Source: Dillenia suffruticosa
Lineage: Eukaryota > Streptophyta > Magnoliopsida > Dilleniales > Dilleniaceae
Assembly (NCBI GenBank): GCA_033439265.1
Contig: JAVTVX010000012.1
Span: 17,866,501 to 17,930,500 of the forward strand
Direction of reading: 5' to 3'
DNA length: 64,000 nucleotides
Below the pieces are notes generated by a model. It was not told the origin of the DNA. It did no database searches and saw only the letters and a list, made by a program, of their open reading frames with translations. This document shows, piece after piece, positions 50,676-63,487 of the stretch. How positions within the stretch are numbered: position 1 is the first letter of the stretch; every line of letters starts with the position of its first letter. The translations under genes were made by a program, and so were the position numbers.

Positions 50676-50974
50676 TTAAAATTAATATTTAATTAAAAAA
50701 TTTATATTATTAAATAAAATAATACAAATAAAATAAAATTACCTATATAATAATAAAAAATATTAAATAAAAAAAAAAGAAAAAAAATAATAAATTAATT
50801 AAAATATATATATAATTTAAATAAAATAAAATATATGGTTTTTTTTAAGAATTAAGAAATATAATATAATAAAATAAAATGTAAATTAAAATATTATAAA
50901 ATAATAATATGATTTGTTAATATAAAATAATAAAATAATAAAATAAAATAAAATTATAATTAAAAGAAGATAAA

Positions 50975-51580
50975 ATTCAACGACGGATTTTCAAATCCAT
51001 CGCTGAAATTATTAAAATAAAATAAAAATAAAACAAAATTCTAATTATTCAGCGACGGATTTGGAATCCGTCGCTAAATTAAATTCGGTTGTTAAATTAA
51101 TTTTTTAATTTAAATATTATATTAATATTATATTTTATTTAATTATATATAAAAAACCTATTTAGCGACGGATTTCGAATCCGTCGCTGAATCAGCCACG
51201 GATTTAGAAATCCGTCGCTAAAACGTGGTTGTTAAATTAATTTTTTAATTTAAATATTATATTAATATTTTATTTTATTTAATTATATATAAAAAAACTT
51301 ATTTAGCGACGAAATTTGCAACGAAAAATTTTTTTTGTCGTCAATTAGCAACGAATTTAGTCACAAAAATTTTTTCGTCACTAATTAGCAACGAATTTAG
51401 CCATCAAAATTTTTTCGTTACTAATTAGCGACGAATTTTGCTACGAATGATGTGTCCGTCGCTAATTTAGCCACGACTTCCTTTTCGTTGCAAATTTTGT
51501 GGCAAATTAGTGACGAAAAAGTTTTTGTCGCTAAATTCGTCGCAAAATAGCGACGAATTTTTTCCGTCGCGAAAATCCGT
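50975..51580. repeat. Right subterminal palindrome array of the CACTA element
   Basis: The same GCGACGGATTT / AATCCGTCGCTAA units as at the left end. A near-identical segment of about 100 bases containing AATTAATTTTTTAATTTAAA recurs at about 51095 and 51235. Confidence 0.85.
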
Positions 51581-53512
51581 GGATAAAACCGTGTTTTTTT
51601 GTAGTGTTATTAATCTTATCTCAAGAATCTTACATTAAAAAGATTTTGGAACGATTTAGGATAGATAGCTGTAAATCTATTGATATTCCTGTGATTAAAG
51701 GTGAAGGTTTAAGTTTAGCAATGTGTCCAAAGACCACTAAAGAAAAACATGAGATGTCAAAAGTACCGTATTCCAGCGCTGTTGGGAGTCTGATGTACGC
51801 TATGATGTGTACTCACCCTAACATCTGCTATGCCATGGGTTTGATCAGCAGGTATCAATCCAATCCAGGTAAAGGTCACTGGACAGCTGTGAAGAGGATT
51901 CTAAGATACCTGAAAGGAACTGCAAATTATTCCCTTTGTTATTAAGGAAATGACTTGTTATTAGCGGATACACAGATGCTGATTGGGGTGGTGACTTAGA
52001 TGAACGTAAGTCCACCTCAGGTTATGTTTTCTTGGTAAATAAAGGCGTCATCTCTTGGAAAAGTAAGAAACAAAAATGTGTATCACTGTCCACGATGAAA
52101 GCAGAGTTTTTTTGCTTGTGTTTCAGCAGTTCAAGAGTGTGTTTTGTTAAAACGGTTTTTACAACATCTGGGGATCGTAAGCGACAAAGTGGGAGCTGTG
52201 ACAATTTATAATGATAGTCAATCAGCTATCGCTTATACGAAAGATCCCAAATATCATGAGAAAACCAAATACATTGATACGAAATTCAACTTTATTCGAG
52301 ACATTGTTGAAAAGAAATATATGACATTGAATTATTTATCTCCGCATTTAATGGTGGCTGATCCATTCACGAAACCGATACCTAGAGATGTATTTCTGAA
52401 ACATGTAAAATCTCTAGGATTACGTAGAGTGTAATTGTATGTATATGCAATGAACGTGATGTAATACTCATTATTATATGACATTTGAATTTGTTTGCAT
52501 TTGCGAGTTCTTATGTCTTGATTAAAAAATATGTCAGATAAGTTTGGAAGATTGGCTCTCTCACACAAGCAATCGTCTCTAATATCTGTGTGATATGTAG
52601 AGATGAGACAATATTAATTTTGGATAATTAATATAAATTAGCCACCTTAGTACAGAATTAAGATGAGATTATCCTTGATATTTATTTATATGAGAATCGA
52701 AATGGATTTCCCACAATCCATTACACTTGTCTAGAAGCCAGGTGTGGTTCTGTCTTGGAAAAGTGATTTTTTGGAGGATTTATAAAAAGAGAGAATCAAG
52801 TCAGTATCGTGATATATTTGGACTAAAATCTATACGATGTATTATAATTTTGAAATAGACATACGTTTCTAAATAAATAGAAAAAGTATCGTAGCACGTG
52901 TTCATACCACGTGTGCTTTCAGTAACCCTATGGGTAATGAGTTAATAAATCCCTCTATCTCATTGTGTGAGACCCAGAGATTTGTAATTAACCTCATTTA
53001 ATACCGTTAAGACTTTCGCCTGTTTCTTGAAAGTTTATTTTAGTATTGCTACTTTAGCATGTAACCAATAGATCATGATAGATTCGGTTTTACGGTGCAT
53101 GACTAGGAAAGCAGCTAAAATGAAGTGGAAAGATAGTAGTACGAAAGGAAGACTGTCTTAAAGTTTGTACGTAATTTTTGTATTCACAGACTAGCCAGTT
53201 ATGTTTTTAACTTGAAGTTCTAAAACATAATTGTGAATGCATAGTTGAGATGAGTCAAGTATGTTTTTGTTCATTAATAGAGGGATAAGAGACACGGTGA
53301 CTCTGTATATAGTAAAAGAGGTCTGGGGTATAGCGAGACTTAATGTTCTCATTGTATTAGATCTTGAGCTGCTATATATCCCTAACCGGTGTATAGCTAT
53401 GAGCTCTCGATATACTCGTTGGTCACACGATCCATTTGTCTGTATGAAATCGATAGTATATGGAAGTGATTGAGCAAAAATGTAGGTCTAACCCTCATTT
53501 GCGAGTGGGAGA

Positions 53513-53885
53513 TGTAAGTTATAGGTACTAGGTCGGGTTGCCCATGTGGGTTTGACCCAAACCCATTCCCTTGCTTGTTTTTGAAATTTCAAATGAGGGA
53601 AGGGAGAGAGTGGTTTTTTAAGAGAAAAACCAACTCCAACTCCCTATAACCATCCATGATACTTGAAGGTTGAGAGAAAACAAACATATTGTGAGGAAGA
53701 AGATAGATGTACACAATATACAATTTTCATATCTTTGAAATAGACTCTTGGATTGTGAACAAGAAGGGGATTGATCCATTGGTGACATTTTTCGGACATG
53801 TACATCGAAAAGGTTAGTAATCCGACCTTAGATCTTGGGATATTAAATATTTATTTCGCTATAAATGCATAAGAAAATGCTTTCA
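53513..53885 (+). repeat. 3' LTR of copia element A
   Basis: 373 bases, TGTAAGTTATAGG to AATGCTTTCA, preceded by purine tract GAGTGGGAGA and followed by target duplication CATAC. Confidence 0.92.
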
Positions 53886-54204
53886 CATACCTAGATGAGT
53901 TCCTAGGTATTTGCGCTACATTTAGAATTGAAAACCTCATGAATGTCAATATCAAATCGATTCTGTTCCCGTTCTTGCTTAAGGATAAGGCTAGGCATTG
54001 GTTAAACCTTGTCGTATGACTTCTTAAGACCAATTGGTACTTCTCTATCTCTAGATTGACAAGCTAAAGAGAAATATTACTGGTTTCTCTCAATTACCAA
54101 ATGATTTTGTTTCATGAGAGTTGGGAAATAATTAGGGATTATTGAGAATTATGTTCATGCAATGGAATCATCAAGCACAAGAAGTCCAAAGTTTATATCC
54201 ACGG

Positions 54205-54679
54205 TGTTGGATTTATATGCACATACATATGTGGAAGCATGTGAAATTTTCGGAATCATAAAAGATTAGGGTTTTCGGGCATATCTCAAAGAGTAGATCG
54301 TAAAAATCCAGAGAGTCACGAATCTCGATCCAACGACCTCGCCGTCGGGATGATAACCACGAAACTCAAACTATCACCGCAGCACCACAACACCGCAATC
54401 GAAATCCGGTGACAAATACGGCACAAATTCTCTACACAGAATTTTCTTTAGTGCTCTCTCTCAAGGGGATATTTTTCTCTCTTCTTCTCAATTGTTCCTC
54501 TACACCATTGTATTTTGTGATAGTAATCCCTAGGGTTTGCCCTAGTTTCCATATCCTTCCGTCACCACACATGGTAGGAAATTCAAATCCCATTAGTTAC
54601 CATTTGTGAATATGGAAAATGTGAAAATTCTCATTTTCCAAATATGGAAAGATGCCCCACATGAGCATTAATTCCTTTA
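54205..54679 (-). repeat. 3' LTR of copia element B
   Basis: 475 bases, TGTTGGATTTATATGCAC to AATTCCTTTA on the + strand, next to the complement of a GTGGGAGA purine tract. Matches 60580-61038. Confidence 0.9.
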
Positions 54680-57600
54680 TCTCCCACTTGCACACGAGGA
54701 CATTTTCATCCGTCACGAGATCACAACTTATGCGATCTCCTATATCACCCTATTGGATTTTCATACTAGATTGGGTGTCGTGCGACTGGCGAGTACACCT
54801 GCAAATAAAGACTTCTCAACACACCTGTTAGGATGTTCGAGGAGTCACCGTTAATAATAAAAAAATATTTCGCTGTACCCCAGACTCAACACAATTACAT
54901 CCTTTAAGCCACTTTCCTCATCGAAAATGATCCCCATTATGTACTCGAATGTGGATTCACTATTACGTTCGTATCACAATGTGGATATACGTAACAGACC
55001 GGTCGGTGAATATAACACAACGATGTAATGTAGATTGGCCCAATGACTCTCTATGTGCTATAAATGAGTCTCTAGTGATGAGTTTGGTGAATGGGTCAGC
55101 CACCATGCTATGTGTCGAGATATACTTGACGGTCACTTCACCCTTATCGATGATGTCTCTAACAAAATTATATCTAGTGTCGATGTATTTGCTCCTACTA
55201 TGATACATAGGGTCTCGAGTGTAGGCGATAGTAGCCTGATTATCACAGTAGATCATCACTGGTCTCCCACTATCAGCCACAACCCCTACGTCATCTAATA
55301 GTCTCCGGAGCCAAACACTCTCCTGAACTGCAACTTAGCAAGCCACGAACTCAGCCTCCATCGTAGATAAAGCTACACAGGTCTGCTTCTTGTTGCTCCA
55401 AGAAATGGCACCTCCATTAAGCAAAAAGGCAAAACCTAATGTCGATTTACGCTTATCCAGATCACCGCTCCAGTCGGCGTCTGCATATCCTATGAGGCGC
55501 AAATCACCTCTCCCATAACATAAGGAGTAGCTCGCAGTTCCCTTAAAATCTAAAAATCCTTTTCACTGCTCTCCAGTGACCCCTTTCGGAATTTGATTGA
55601 TATCTACTCACCAGACCGACTGCATAACATATGTCTGGTCGTGTACACAACATCACGTACATCAGGCTTCCCATTGCGCTGGAATAAGGGATTTTACGCA
55701 TCTCCCTTATTTCTTTCTGAGTTTTCGGGCACATCTCAAGACTCAGGCCATCACACTTGACGATTGGAGTATCAATGGGATTACAATCACTTATCCCAAA
55801 GCGTTCGAGAATTTTCTTAATGTAGATCTCTTGTGAAAGAGCCAACATTATTCTCGATCGTTCTCTTTAGATCTTAACTCCAAGGATGAACTCAGCTTCA
55901 CCCATATCTTTCAAGTTGAAGCTCGATGACAACCATGCCTTGAACGTCATCAGATGTTGAATGTTGTTCTCAGCCAACATTATATCATCCACATATAGGG
56001 ACAGGATCACAAAATAGTCATTAGATCGTTCAGATAAACACAATGATCCTCCTCGATTATTGTAAAACCATAAGATATCACCTCCTCGTGAAATCTTAGA
56101 TACCACCGCCTGAATGATTGTTTTAGGCCATATATCGACTTCCGAAATCGACAGACCTTATCCTCATGACCTACTAGAACGAACCCAAAGGGCTACTCCA
56201 TGTAGATCTCCTCATCCAGGTTTCTGTTAAGGAAAGCGGTTTTTACATCCATCTGATACAATTCTAGATACATGCTTGCGACAATCACCAAGAGTAAATG
56301 GATCGATGTAAATTTGACTACGGGGGAAAAAGTCTCCTCGTAGTCAATGCCCTTTGTTTGTGTATAACCCTTGGCTACTGATAGGCTTTGAATCTCTTCA
56401 CCGATCCTTTGGCCTTTCTTTTGATTTTGAGAACCCACTTGTTCCCTATGGCCCTTCTGTTCTCATGTAGGTCAACTAGGTCTCAGACCCCATTGACCCT
56501 CATTGATTCCATCTCCTCTTTCATGGCCTATAGCCATTGGTCCTTCATAGGACTCTGGAGAGCCTTCTCAAAGTCTGAAATTCCTCATCATCCTCGAGAG
56601 TCACGATGAGAATCTCATCCTCTATCGGAAAATGACATCGGGGAACATGTCCCCGACTAATCCTACGAGGAGGAGGAGCCTTCTCACTTCTAGATGGGTC
56701 ACTCCCACTAGGACCAAAATCCGTTTTAGACTCTTGGGTCCCACCGCTGGGCTCAATTGGGCCGTTAGGCTCACCCATCTCATAAAAAGTAAAGTCCTAG
56801 TTGATTTCGCCTCTCTTAGAGAAATCATTTTCCATGAACGTAGTATTACGAGATTCGATCTCGAAAACTGTGTCATCCGTACGTTCACCTAAGAACACAT
56901 GTCCCTTAGAATGTTCAGAGTACCTTACGAAGATACATTTCTTTTCTCGCGAACCTAACTTGTTGTAGGGTATGAGGAATCGTGAATGTATGCAACACAA
57001 CCCCATGGTCTCAAATGGCTAAGGTTAGGCTGCCTCCCTGTCCAAAGCTCGTATAGTGTACGGACTATGGACTTGGTTGGAACACGATTAAGAACGTAGG
57101 CAGCAGTCAACAATGCATCTCCCCAGTGGGAGATTGTCAAATTAGCCTGCGCAATCATCGATCTCACCATCTCCAATAGAGTCATATTCCTTCTCTCGGC
57201 TACCCCGTTCTGCTAGGGAGTAGCATGAATAGTCAACTGTCTTGTAATGTCCTTCTCGAAACAGAGCTCTTTAAACTCCTCAGACAAATACTCGCGTTCT
57301 CGATCGGTTTTGAAAGTTTTAACTCTCAAGTCTAACTGGCTTTCTACCTCGCTGATAAACCTCTTGAAGCAATCTAATGCTAGATTAGGTAGACGTAATC
57401 GAAACGCGTATAATCATCTATGAATGTAATGAAATACATGACTCCGTTTTGGGATCTCACATTCATAGGCCCACAAATATCTAAGTGGATCAATTGTAAT
57501 GGGTCCCAACCCTCATTGCCTTTCCAAATGGTTTCGTCGTCGCTTTGCCGGCTAGGCAAAACTCACATAAGGGCAACTCGATCCGAATTAGCGGGCCCAA

Positions 57601-60567
57601 CAAGCTACTCGTAGCTAACCGGTTCATTCTCTCTTGCCCTATGTGACCTAGTCTACTATGCCAAGAAACATCATCAACTACGCTATTAGATGTATACGCA
57701 ATAGAAGATAAATCAGAAATTTTATTAAAGGAAACCAAATTCAATGCATAAAGTCCATCATGGACTAAACCAGTACATAAAATAGAGTTATCATAGATGA
57801 CAGAAACACTCAAATTTCTGAAAATGACAGAGTATCCTAAACGATCTAAACAAAGGACAGATATGAGATTCCACCAAATTTCAGGAGCATACAGCACATC
57901 ATGCAGATATAGGACTTGGTTACTTGGCAGCATCAGTTTGCATGTACTAATCCCCTTCACAACCACAAATGCTCGGTTCCCCACGTACAGCCTCTTCGCT
58001 TAGGGACTCAATCGACAGAACTCCACATATGCGCTCCTATCTCGAGCTACATAGTCGGTGGCTCCTGAATCTACAATCCACAAAGGAGAAGAGTTAGTAA
58101 GCATCACAGTGGATGAAACATAACTCACACCATGAAAGAAGAAGGACATACCTTTCGCTCGCCACACTCGCTAGCGAAATGCCCAAATTTGCCACAAACG
58201 TAGCATCAGACTCTGCTCTTGTCGAGCTCCTTCTTCTTGCATTTTTGCCCTCTGTCCTCGTTTTCGCTGATGGCTTCCTCTTAGCCTGGCTAAGTTTCTT
58301 GTCATGCTTACACCATTTACGCTTAATGCCCTTGGAGCCCTTACTCAACTCCGCCACATAGGCATGACCGGAAACTGACCTAGCCACCTCTTGACGCTCC
58401 TCCTCGAGCTCACAATGCCTAGCATGTCTATGAAAGTACGAATACTCTCAGTGTACGTGAGATAGGTCTTCACCACATCTCAGGAGTCAGGCAAGGACTG
58501 GATCACTCCCAGTACCTAAAACTCATTAGATATCGGCTCCCCCATGTTCTTTAGAGAAGTGATCATACTCGACATATGCATCAAATGCTACTTCATAGTA
58601 TGATCGGGTCTCTTCTTATAGGTGATGAACCTATAGGTTAGCATACTCAGCTTAGGAGCTAACCGGGAGCCAAGATGCTCTTTCAGAGCACTCCAAACCG
58701 ACATCGCAGTAGGATACTGCTCGTACACCGGAATCAGATCATCGTGCATGCTGCTAAGGAGGATGATCCTAGCTTAGCCATCCTTTTTCTTCCATGTACG
58801 ATACGCCTCCTCATCCAGTTTCGCCTGAGGCGTATCACCCATCTCGGGGTCTGTCATCTCGTGTAGTAGAACCTCTGCTAGGTCCTGCTCCTCGAAGACA
58901 AATTGAACTTTACGATGCCAAATCTCATAGTTGTCACTGTTTAACTTGTCTCCCTTAACGAGATCAAGTACGATACCTTTTGTCGCAGCCATAGTCTCTA
59001 TCACACAGAAAGAAAGAGACGTCAGTAACTAATAATGCTTATTCTCACAATTTCGTGTACCCTACGAATTAACAATCCAAAATGAATCGAGTATTGACCC
59101 CAAAGTGAGCGTATGAGTCAACGGACACTATACACCACAACCCGGGATCTCATCTCACATCCAGACTTTAATTCGGTGCACAAAATCCCACAAATAGTCA
59201 CAAATATGCACATAGGTCCCAAAAAAATTGAAAAAAAATTCAATTTTGGATGACCTGACACGTTGCCGAGGTCCTAATGCGCCGCCGCGCTCCGACGGCA
59301 CGTCTGCAGGCCTTGTCATGCGCCTCCACGCGCCGGCAGGAGCCTGGCTCACGCGCTAGACTCGAGGTGCACCTACACGCACTACTACGTTCCTGGCGCG
59401 GCTCGACTCACATGTGCGCAGTCGCAACGCACAACTCACGCGCCCTCACACGCGAAGCCGAGTCTGCCGGGTTGGGAACCGGGTAGGGCAATAGGTCAGG
59501 GTTGACCCGACTTGTGGTAAACGAGTCGGGTCCGACCCGACACATGTCAATTCATGGGTTGGATCTTGACCCGCTTCGACCCGATCCTGTTCCAGACCGG
59601 CTCACGCGCCTTGCTCGCGCGTGAGGTCCACACGCCCACCGGTTGCTGCTGGACGCGCCTCTGCGCGCGTGTCCCGCACGTGCCCATGGGTTTGGATCTC
59701 TTCTTCCTTACCCGACAGGTCTGCAATCGGGTTTTTCGACCCGGTTCTTTGAAAACCTATTCCGGCTAATTTTTTTACGGCGATTTCTGCCGGAAAATAT
59801 ATTTGGACTTCCCAAAAATATTCCAAACTCTTTTTTTTGTCGATTCAAGCCCTAAACACAGCGAATCAAATATCCAAGTTTTGGCCCTCTGCGGCCTCAC
59901 CAGAAACCCAGTTTTCGGCAACCACTCAATGCAAAATGTATGTTAAATCGTAGATGAATGCACATGGAACACAAATATGTCATTTATTTAGATAAAAAAT
60001 CCCTCTATACGGATAGATTTATGTTTTTAAGTTTTGGGCACCCTTGGTTTCACAGCTAAAACATACTCCAAAAATTTAGAAAAAAAATATATTTAAGTCC
60101 TACGTGACATGGGTAACGTCACGGTATATTCGGATTCACGAAACATATTCGTGATCCGAAACCCATTTTTGCAACCCTATATTTTTTTTTCTCGAATCCA
60201 TCTGCCTCAATTCAGCTGCTTTCCTAGACCTGTCCCTTAGATCTCAATTTATTTTCTGGGCCATAGGTAAACAGATTAATATCCAAGACAACATGGATGT
60301 GGGTATTTTCATATCGGTCATATCCCAAATGATTTCATCCTGAACACGTATCAGGACGACTTTTGTTCTAGTTAGGCCACTCTCAATGCCTCTTACGACT
60401 AGAAACCGTCTCATCTCCGCGCACTCAGAGCTGGAAGTTGTCGCTCGTGTGAGAAAGTCGATCTCGCTTGCCTGACATATATTTTATCACATTAAAAATA
60501 TATATGATATAAATAAGTGCATTATTTAAGGCAACTGAAAAGTATCTAATAAATCCAACCCTATATG

Positions 60568-60579
60568 TTCTGATACCAA
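60568..60579 (-). other. Primer-binding site of copia element B
   Basis: The minus strand reads ATTGGTATCAGA next to the LTR end CCAACA, matching initiator tRNA-Met. Confidence 0.88.
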
Positions 60580-61038
60580 TGTTGGATTTATATGCACCTA
60601 TACATGCGGAAGCGTGTGAAATTTTTGGAATCATAAAAGATTAGGGTTTTCTGGCATATCTCAAAGAGTAGATCGTAAAAATCCAGGGAGCCACGAATCT
60701 CGATCCAACGACCTCGCCGTCAGGATGATAACCACAAAACTCGAGCTATCACCGCAATCAAAATCCAGTGACAAATACGGCACAAATTCTCTACACAGAA
60801 TTTTCTTTAGTGCTCTCTCTCAAGGGGATATTTTTCTCTCTTCTTCTCAATTGTTCCTCTACACCATTGTTTTTTGTGGTAGTAATCCCTAAGGTTTGCC
60901 CTAGTTTCCATATCATTCCGTCATCACACATGGTAGGAAATTCAAATCCCATCAGTTACCATTTGTGAATATGAAAAGTGGGAAAATTCCCATTTTCCAA
61001 ACATGGAAAGATGCCCCATGTGGGCATTAATTCCTTTA
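60580..61038 (-). repeat. 5' LTR of copia element B
   Basis: 459 bases, partner of 54205-54679. The inner end is fixed by the primer-binding site and the outer end by the CACGG duplication. Confidence 0.9.
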
Positions 61039-61560
61039 CACGGCTAGATGAAAGATATAAGCAAGTTATAGATATTTTTTGGTGGAGGTAACTACATGAC
61101 CAAAATACCCGATCATGTATTCAAACTCTTTGACAACATGAATGAGAATTTATTATAGAACAAATCCTTTTGCTAGAATGGTGAACCCTAATTCTAAAGA
61201 GTCTATGACTCAAGGGAAGTCGAGTTATCTCATGTTCATGAGATAGACAATTTTCGATAAAAAGTAGATGCTTTGTTTAAGAAGTTCAATCAGTTGGTCG
61301 AAATAAATTAGACTTCTACACAAGTCATCTAGGAACACTGAGAAGTTGTGTGCCATATGTGCTAGTCCCATACATTCCAAGTTCCTAGAGTTCTTAGAAG
61401 ATCAATCAATAGAGTTCAAGCATTCCCACCTAGGAATAACTTTCATTCTAATACATACTATTCAGCACAAAATGACTGTGATTTCTCCTATGGGAATCCT
61501 AATAAAGCTCTTTAATAATCCTCTAACTAGGTTTTTCAATCCACCAAATAATTAAGTGAA

Positions 61561-62458
61561 TTAGTAGGCTTTCAATCAAAGAATACGTCACCTATAATAC
61601 CAAAACACCGCACCCCTGGTTTTCATTCTAAAACTTGATCTAGTTACAATATCTAGATACAATGAAAAATTTAGAACCACAAATCCAAATTGTCAATTAA
61701 TGTACATAATCTATAGTTAAGTTAGAAATCTAGCTCGGCCAACTAGATTAAAGCCATTGATACCAGAGATGAGGGAATCAATCTATCCATATTAAATCCG
61801 AGTTTCGAAAACAATGCATCCCGGGGGACTTTCCAATTTTAGACATCAAGATGTCCATATCAAACCTTCCATATTGAAAATCCTTTTATCCAAATCTAAA
61901 CATTTCTTTTTTACCTATATCGAATTTAAACTTTTTAGTAAATGAAAGTAAAAGAGATAAAAATGGAAAAAATAAATAAAGATTTGACGGGAGAAAGAAA
62001 GCACTTAATCAAAGAGTTATTAAAAAAAATCAAATGGGAAGAGTAAGAGAGAAACTTCCTTCAAAATGTGAGGGGTTTGATAATCAAAGGGAGAATGATA
62101 AAAAGTAAGATTTTAAGGGGATATTAAGGTGGACCAAAGAACAACATTAGACTAATATGATTGTTGAATAAGAGACTTTGGTAGTGGGCTCAACCGGTTC
62201 GTTGATGTCCTTTGATTCCATTGTCAGACATTACAAAATTTTAACTTTTGAAATTGGGATTTTTTTTTTCCTTCACATGTTTACTCGGGTTACGTTCTAT
62301 GTCATGCCTAGAAGTTAAATAAATAAATCATCTTCTTAGAAAATGAATAAAGGGAAATACGCGGTTAACTAAGGTTTGTTTGGGAGTAGGGAAACGAGTA
62401 AAAACAAAAAGATTCTAAAGGAAAAACTATTAGATTTCTTCATTTAAAAGCCAAAGGG

Positions 62459-62460
<2 letters not shown>
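61561..62460. other. AT-rich sequence, nothing recognised
   Basis: No gene or element signature is seen. It may include more of the Athila-like relic but no motif supports that. Confidence 0.45.

Positions 62461-62461
<1 letters not shown>

Positions 62462-62494
<33 letters not shown>
62462..62494. repeat. (TA)n microsatellite
   Basis: About 16 TA units followed by TGTATGTATG. Confidence 0.95.
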
Positions 62495-62503
<9 letters not shown>

Positions 62504-62526
62504 AGATTAAGATTGGAAGAAGATTT

Positions 62527-62940
62527 TTTCAAAAGTTTGAACGCTTTCTTTACAAAAATAGAAGAAATAGAGGGAAAAGCTGATAGACGGGAATAAAATT
62601 TCAATATACCAATTTTACTCTTAAAAAGATAACACAAAATAAATTTATACCTGATGTATCCTATATATGATACAAAACGTTGACCAACTCACATGCATAT
62701 GAAAGTAAAGATCACAAAACTCAAAGCATTTAAATAGTTTTAGTACTTATCAATGTGTAACTATTGGAAGCAAAAAAATATTGAGTCATTCAATTCTTTA
62801 TCAATTATCAATAAAATAATATTTACAAAATTATGAAGATTACATTCTTGAGATTCATGTCATTCCATCTTTAACAAGATTTCTTGAGGTTAAAAACTAT
62901 AAAAGGACATAAAAATAAAAGTAGTATTTTTAGATGAATC
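62527..62940. repeat. Left copy of about 400-bp direct repeat
   Basis: Begins TTTTTTCAAAAGTTT and runs to about AAAATAAAAGTAGT. It matches 63601-64000 almost throughout, by eye at about 85-90%. The two could be LTRs of a small non-autonomous element or two copies of one repeat; no clean TG...CA border was seen. Confidence 0.85.
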
Positions 62941-63139
62941 ATATGGGCACGCATTAAGATTCAAGCAGATCTTGTCATCAAAATTTTTCGGCTCTTATTC
63001 ACCTAAAAAAATACCATAAAAAATTGAAATTCAAATTAAATCAACAAAAATAAATATTAAATAAAATCATTAAAATATTGGATTATTTTCCGATAAACGC
63101 CTTTGTTTAGTGTCTTTGGCTCGATATTGTCTCCTTATT

Positions 63140-63487
63140 TTATCCTAATTCAAAGATTGGTCCGATCCATTTAGATTTCAACTTATCTGGTATGAACTTC
63201 AATTTTGAATTTAAGTGAAAGACTTTTTGGCATACTATGGATTGCTTTTGGAGTAAATGTCCGTATTGGAAAAACTTGTCCCATTGTACAACATTATTTT
63301 TCATACTTTCTTTAAACATAAAATCTAAATCATTTTGCACAAAATTATCTTCAAAATTATGTTGTACAATGAAATCCATCATATAGGGTTTTTGCATTTT
63401 TGGAGCAATTTCTTTCGGATGACTTGGCACTTGTTGTATTTCTTCCAAAAATGGAATATTGATCTCTACATTTCGGAAAATTTTCAA
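63140..63487 (-). mobile_element. Athila-like Ty3/gypsy remnant between direct repeats
   Basis: Fossil with a minus-strand frame of 115 codons. Residues 1-15 (FRNVEINIPFLEEIQ) resemble the Athila region just before the protease, and the last 25 (SKLKFIPDKLKSKWIGP) resemble the integrase C-terminal end. The frame is open, but the joined content suggests a shortened, rearranged derivative. Confidence in the family is moderate. Confidence 0.45.

Larger units (their letters stand above)
49045..51606. mobile_element. Non-autonomous CACTA transposon with both ends
   Basis: 2,562-bp DNA transposon. Inverted termini CACTACAAAAAAACA at the left and its complement TGTTTTTTTGTAGTG at the right. 3-bp target duplication TTA (49042-49044 and 51607-51609), as expected for CACTA elements. 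It lies inside the reverse transcriptase region of copia A. Palindromic TTTAGCGACGAAAA/TTTTCGTCGCTAAA units crowd both ends (49070-49470 and 50980-51580). The interior has two GC-rich islands and long AT-rich runs. No transposase is encoded, so movement would need a helper element. Because it interrupts copia A, it is the younger of the two. Confidence 0.93.
43605..53885 (+). mobile_element. Ty1/copia element A, complete-ended, carrying a CACTA insertion
   Basis: Fossil copia element with two LTRs, primer-binding site, a 1.9-kb leader, gag (about 45853-46720, zinc knuckle CYNCKALGHFARECP at 46645), protease (about 46775), pre-integrase (about 47205-47345; RKPFGK), integrase (about 47395-47950), reverse transcriptase (about 48465-49040, interrupted by the CACTA element), RNase H (about 51640-52430), about 1 kb of noncoding sequence and purine tract GAGTGGGAGA. 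Target duplication CATAC at 43600-43604 and 53886-53890. By eye about 30-35 differences in 372 LTR bases (about 9%); at a rice-like 1.3e-8 per site per year that is about 3-4 million years. Its ends are whole; the coding part is broken by roughly ten interruptions besides the CACTA insertion. Confidence 0.92.
54205..61038 (-). mobile_element. Ty1/copia element B, complete-ended
   Basis: Fossil copia element on the minus strand. Parts right to left: 5' LTR, primer-binding site, about 1.56-kb leader, gag (about 59004-58094), protease and pre-integrase (about 58080-57500; KATTKPFGKAM), integrase (about 57480-56797), reverse transcriptase (about 56438-55860), RNase H (about 55850-54960), purine tract and 3' LTR. 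Target duplication CACGG at 54200-54204 and 61039-61043. By eye about 30 differences plus one gap of about 15 bases in 460 LTR positions (6-7%), somewhat younger than element A at the same rate. Its ends are whole; the coding part is broken by several interruptions. Its protein blocks resemble element A, but the LTRs do not, so it is a related family in the same lineage. Confidence 0.92.
43250..61560 (+). mobile_element. Athila-like Ty3/gypsy gag relic, interrupted by two copia elements
   Basis: Fossil gag of Athila type, recognisable in three separated pieces: about 43380-43604 (N-terminal part, NNNIHPLPFVNLG), 53886-54204 (middle, YLDEFLGICATFRIEN) and 61039-61560 (C-terminal part, with SNTYYSAQNDCDFSYGN). 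The gaps are exactly the two copia insertions (43605-53885 and 54205-61038), each with its own 5-bp target duplication. No LTR or pol of this element was found. It is broken, with multiple interruptions, and older than both copia elements. Confidence 0.75.
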
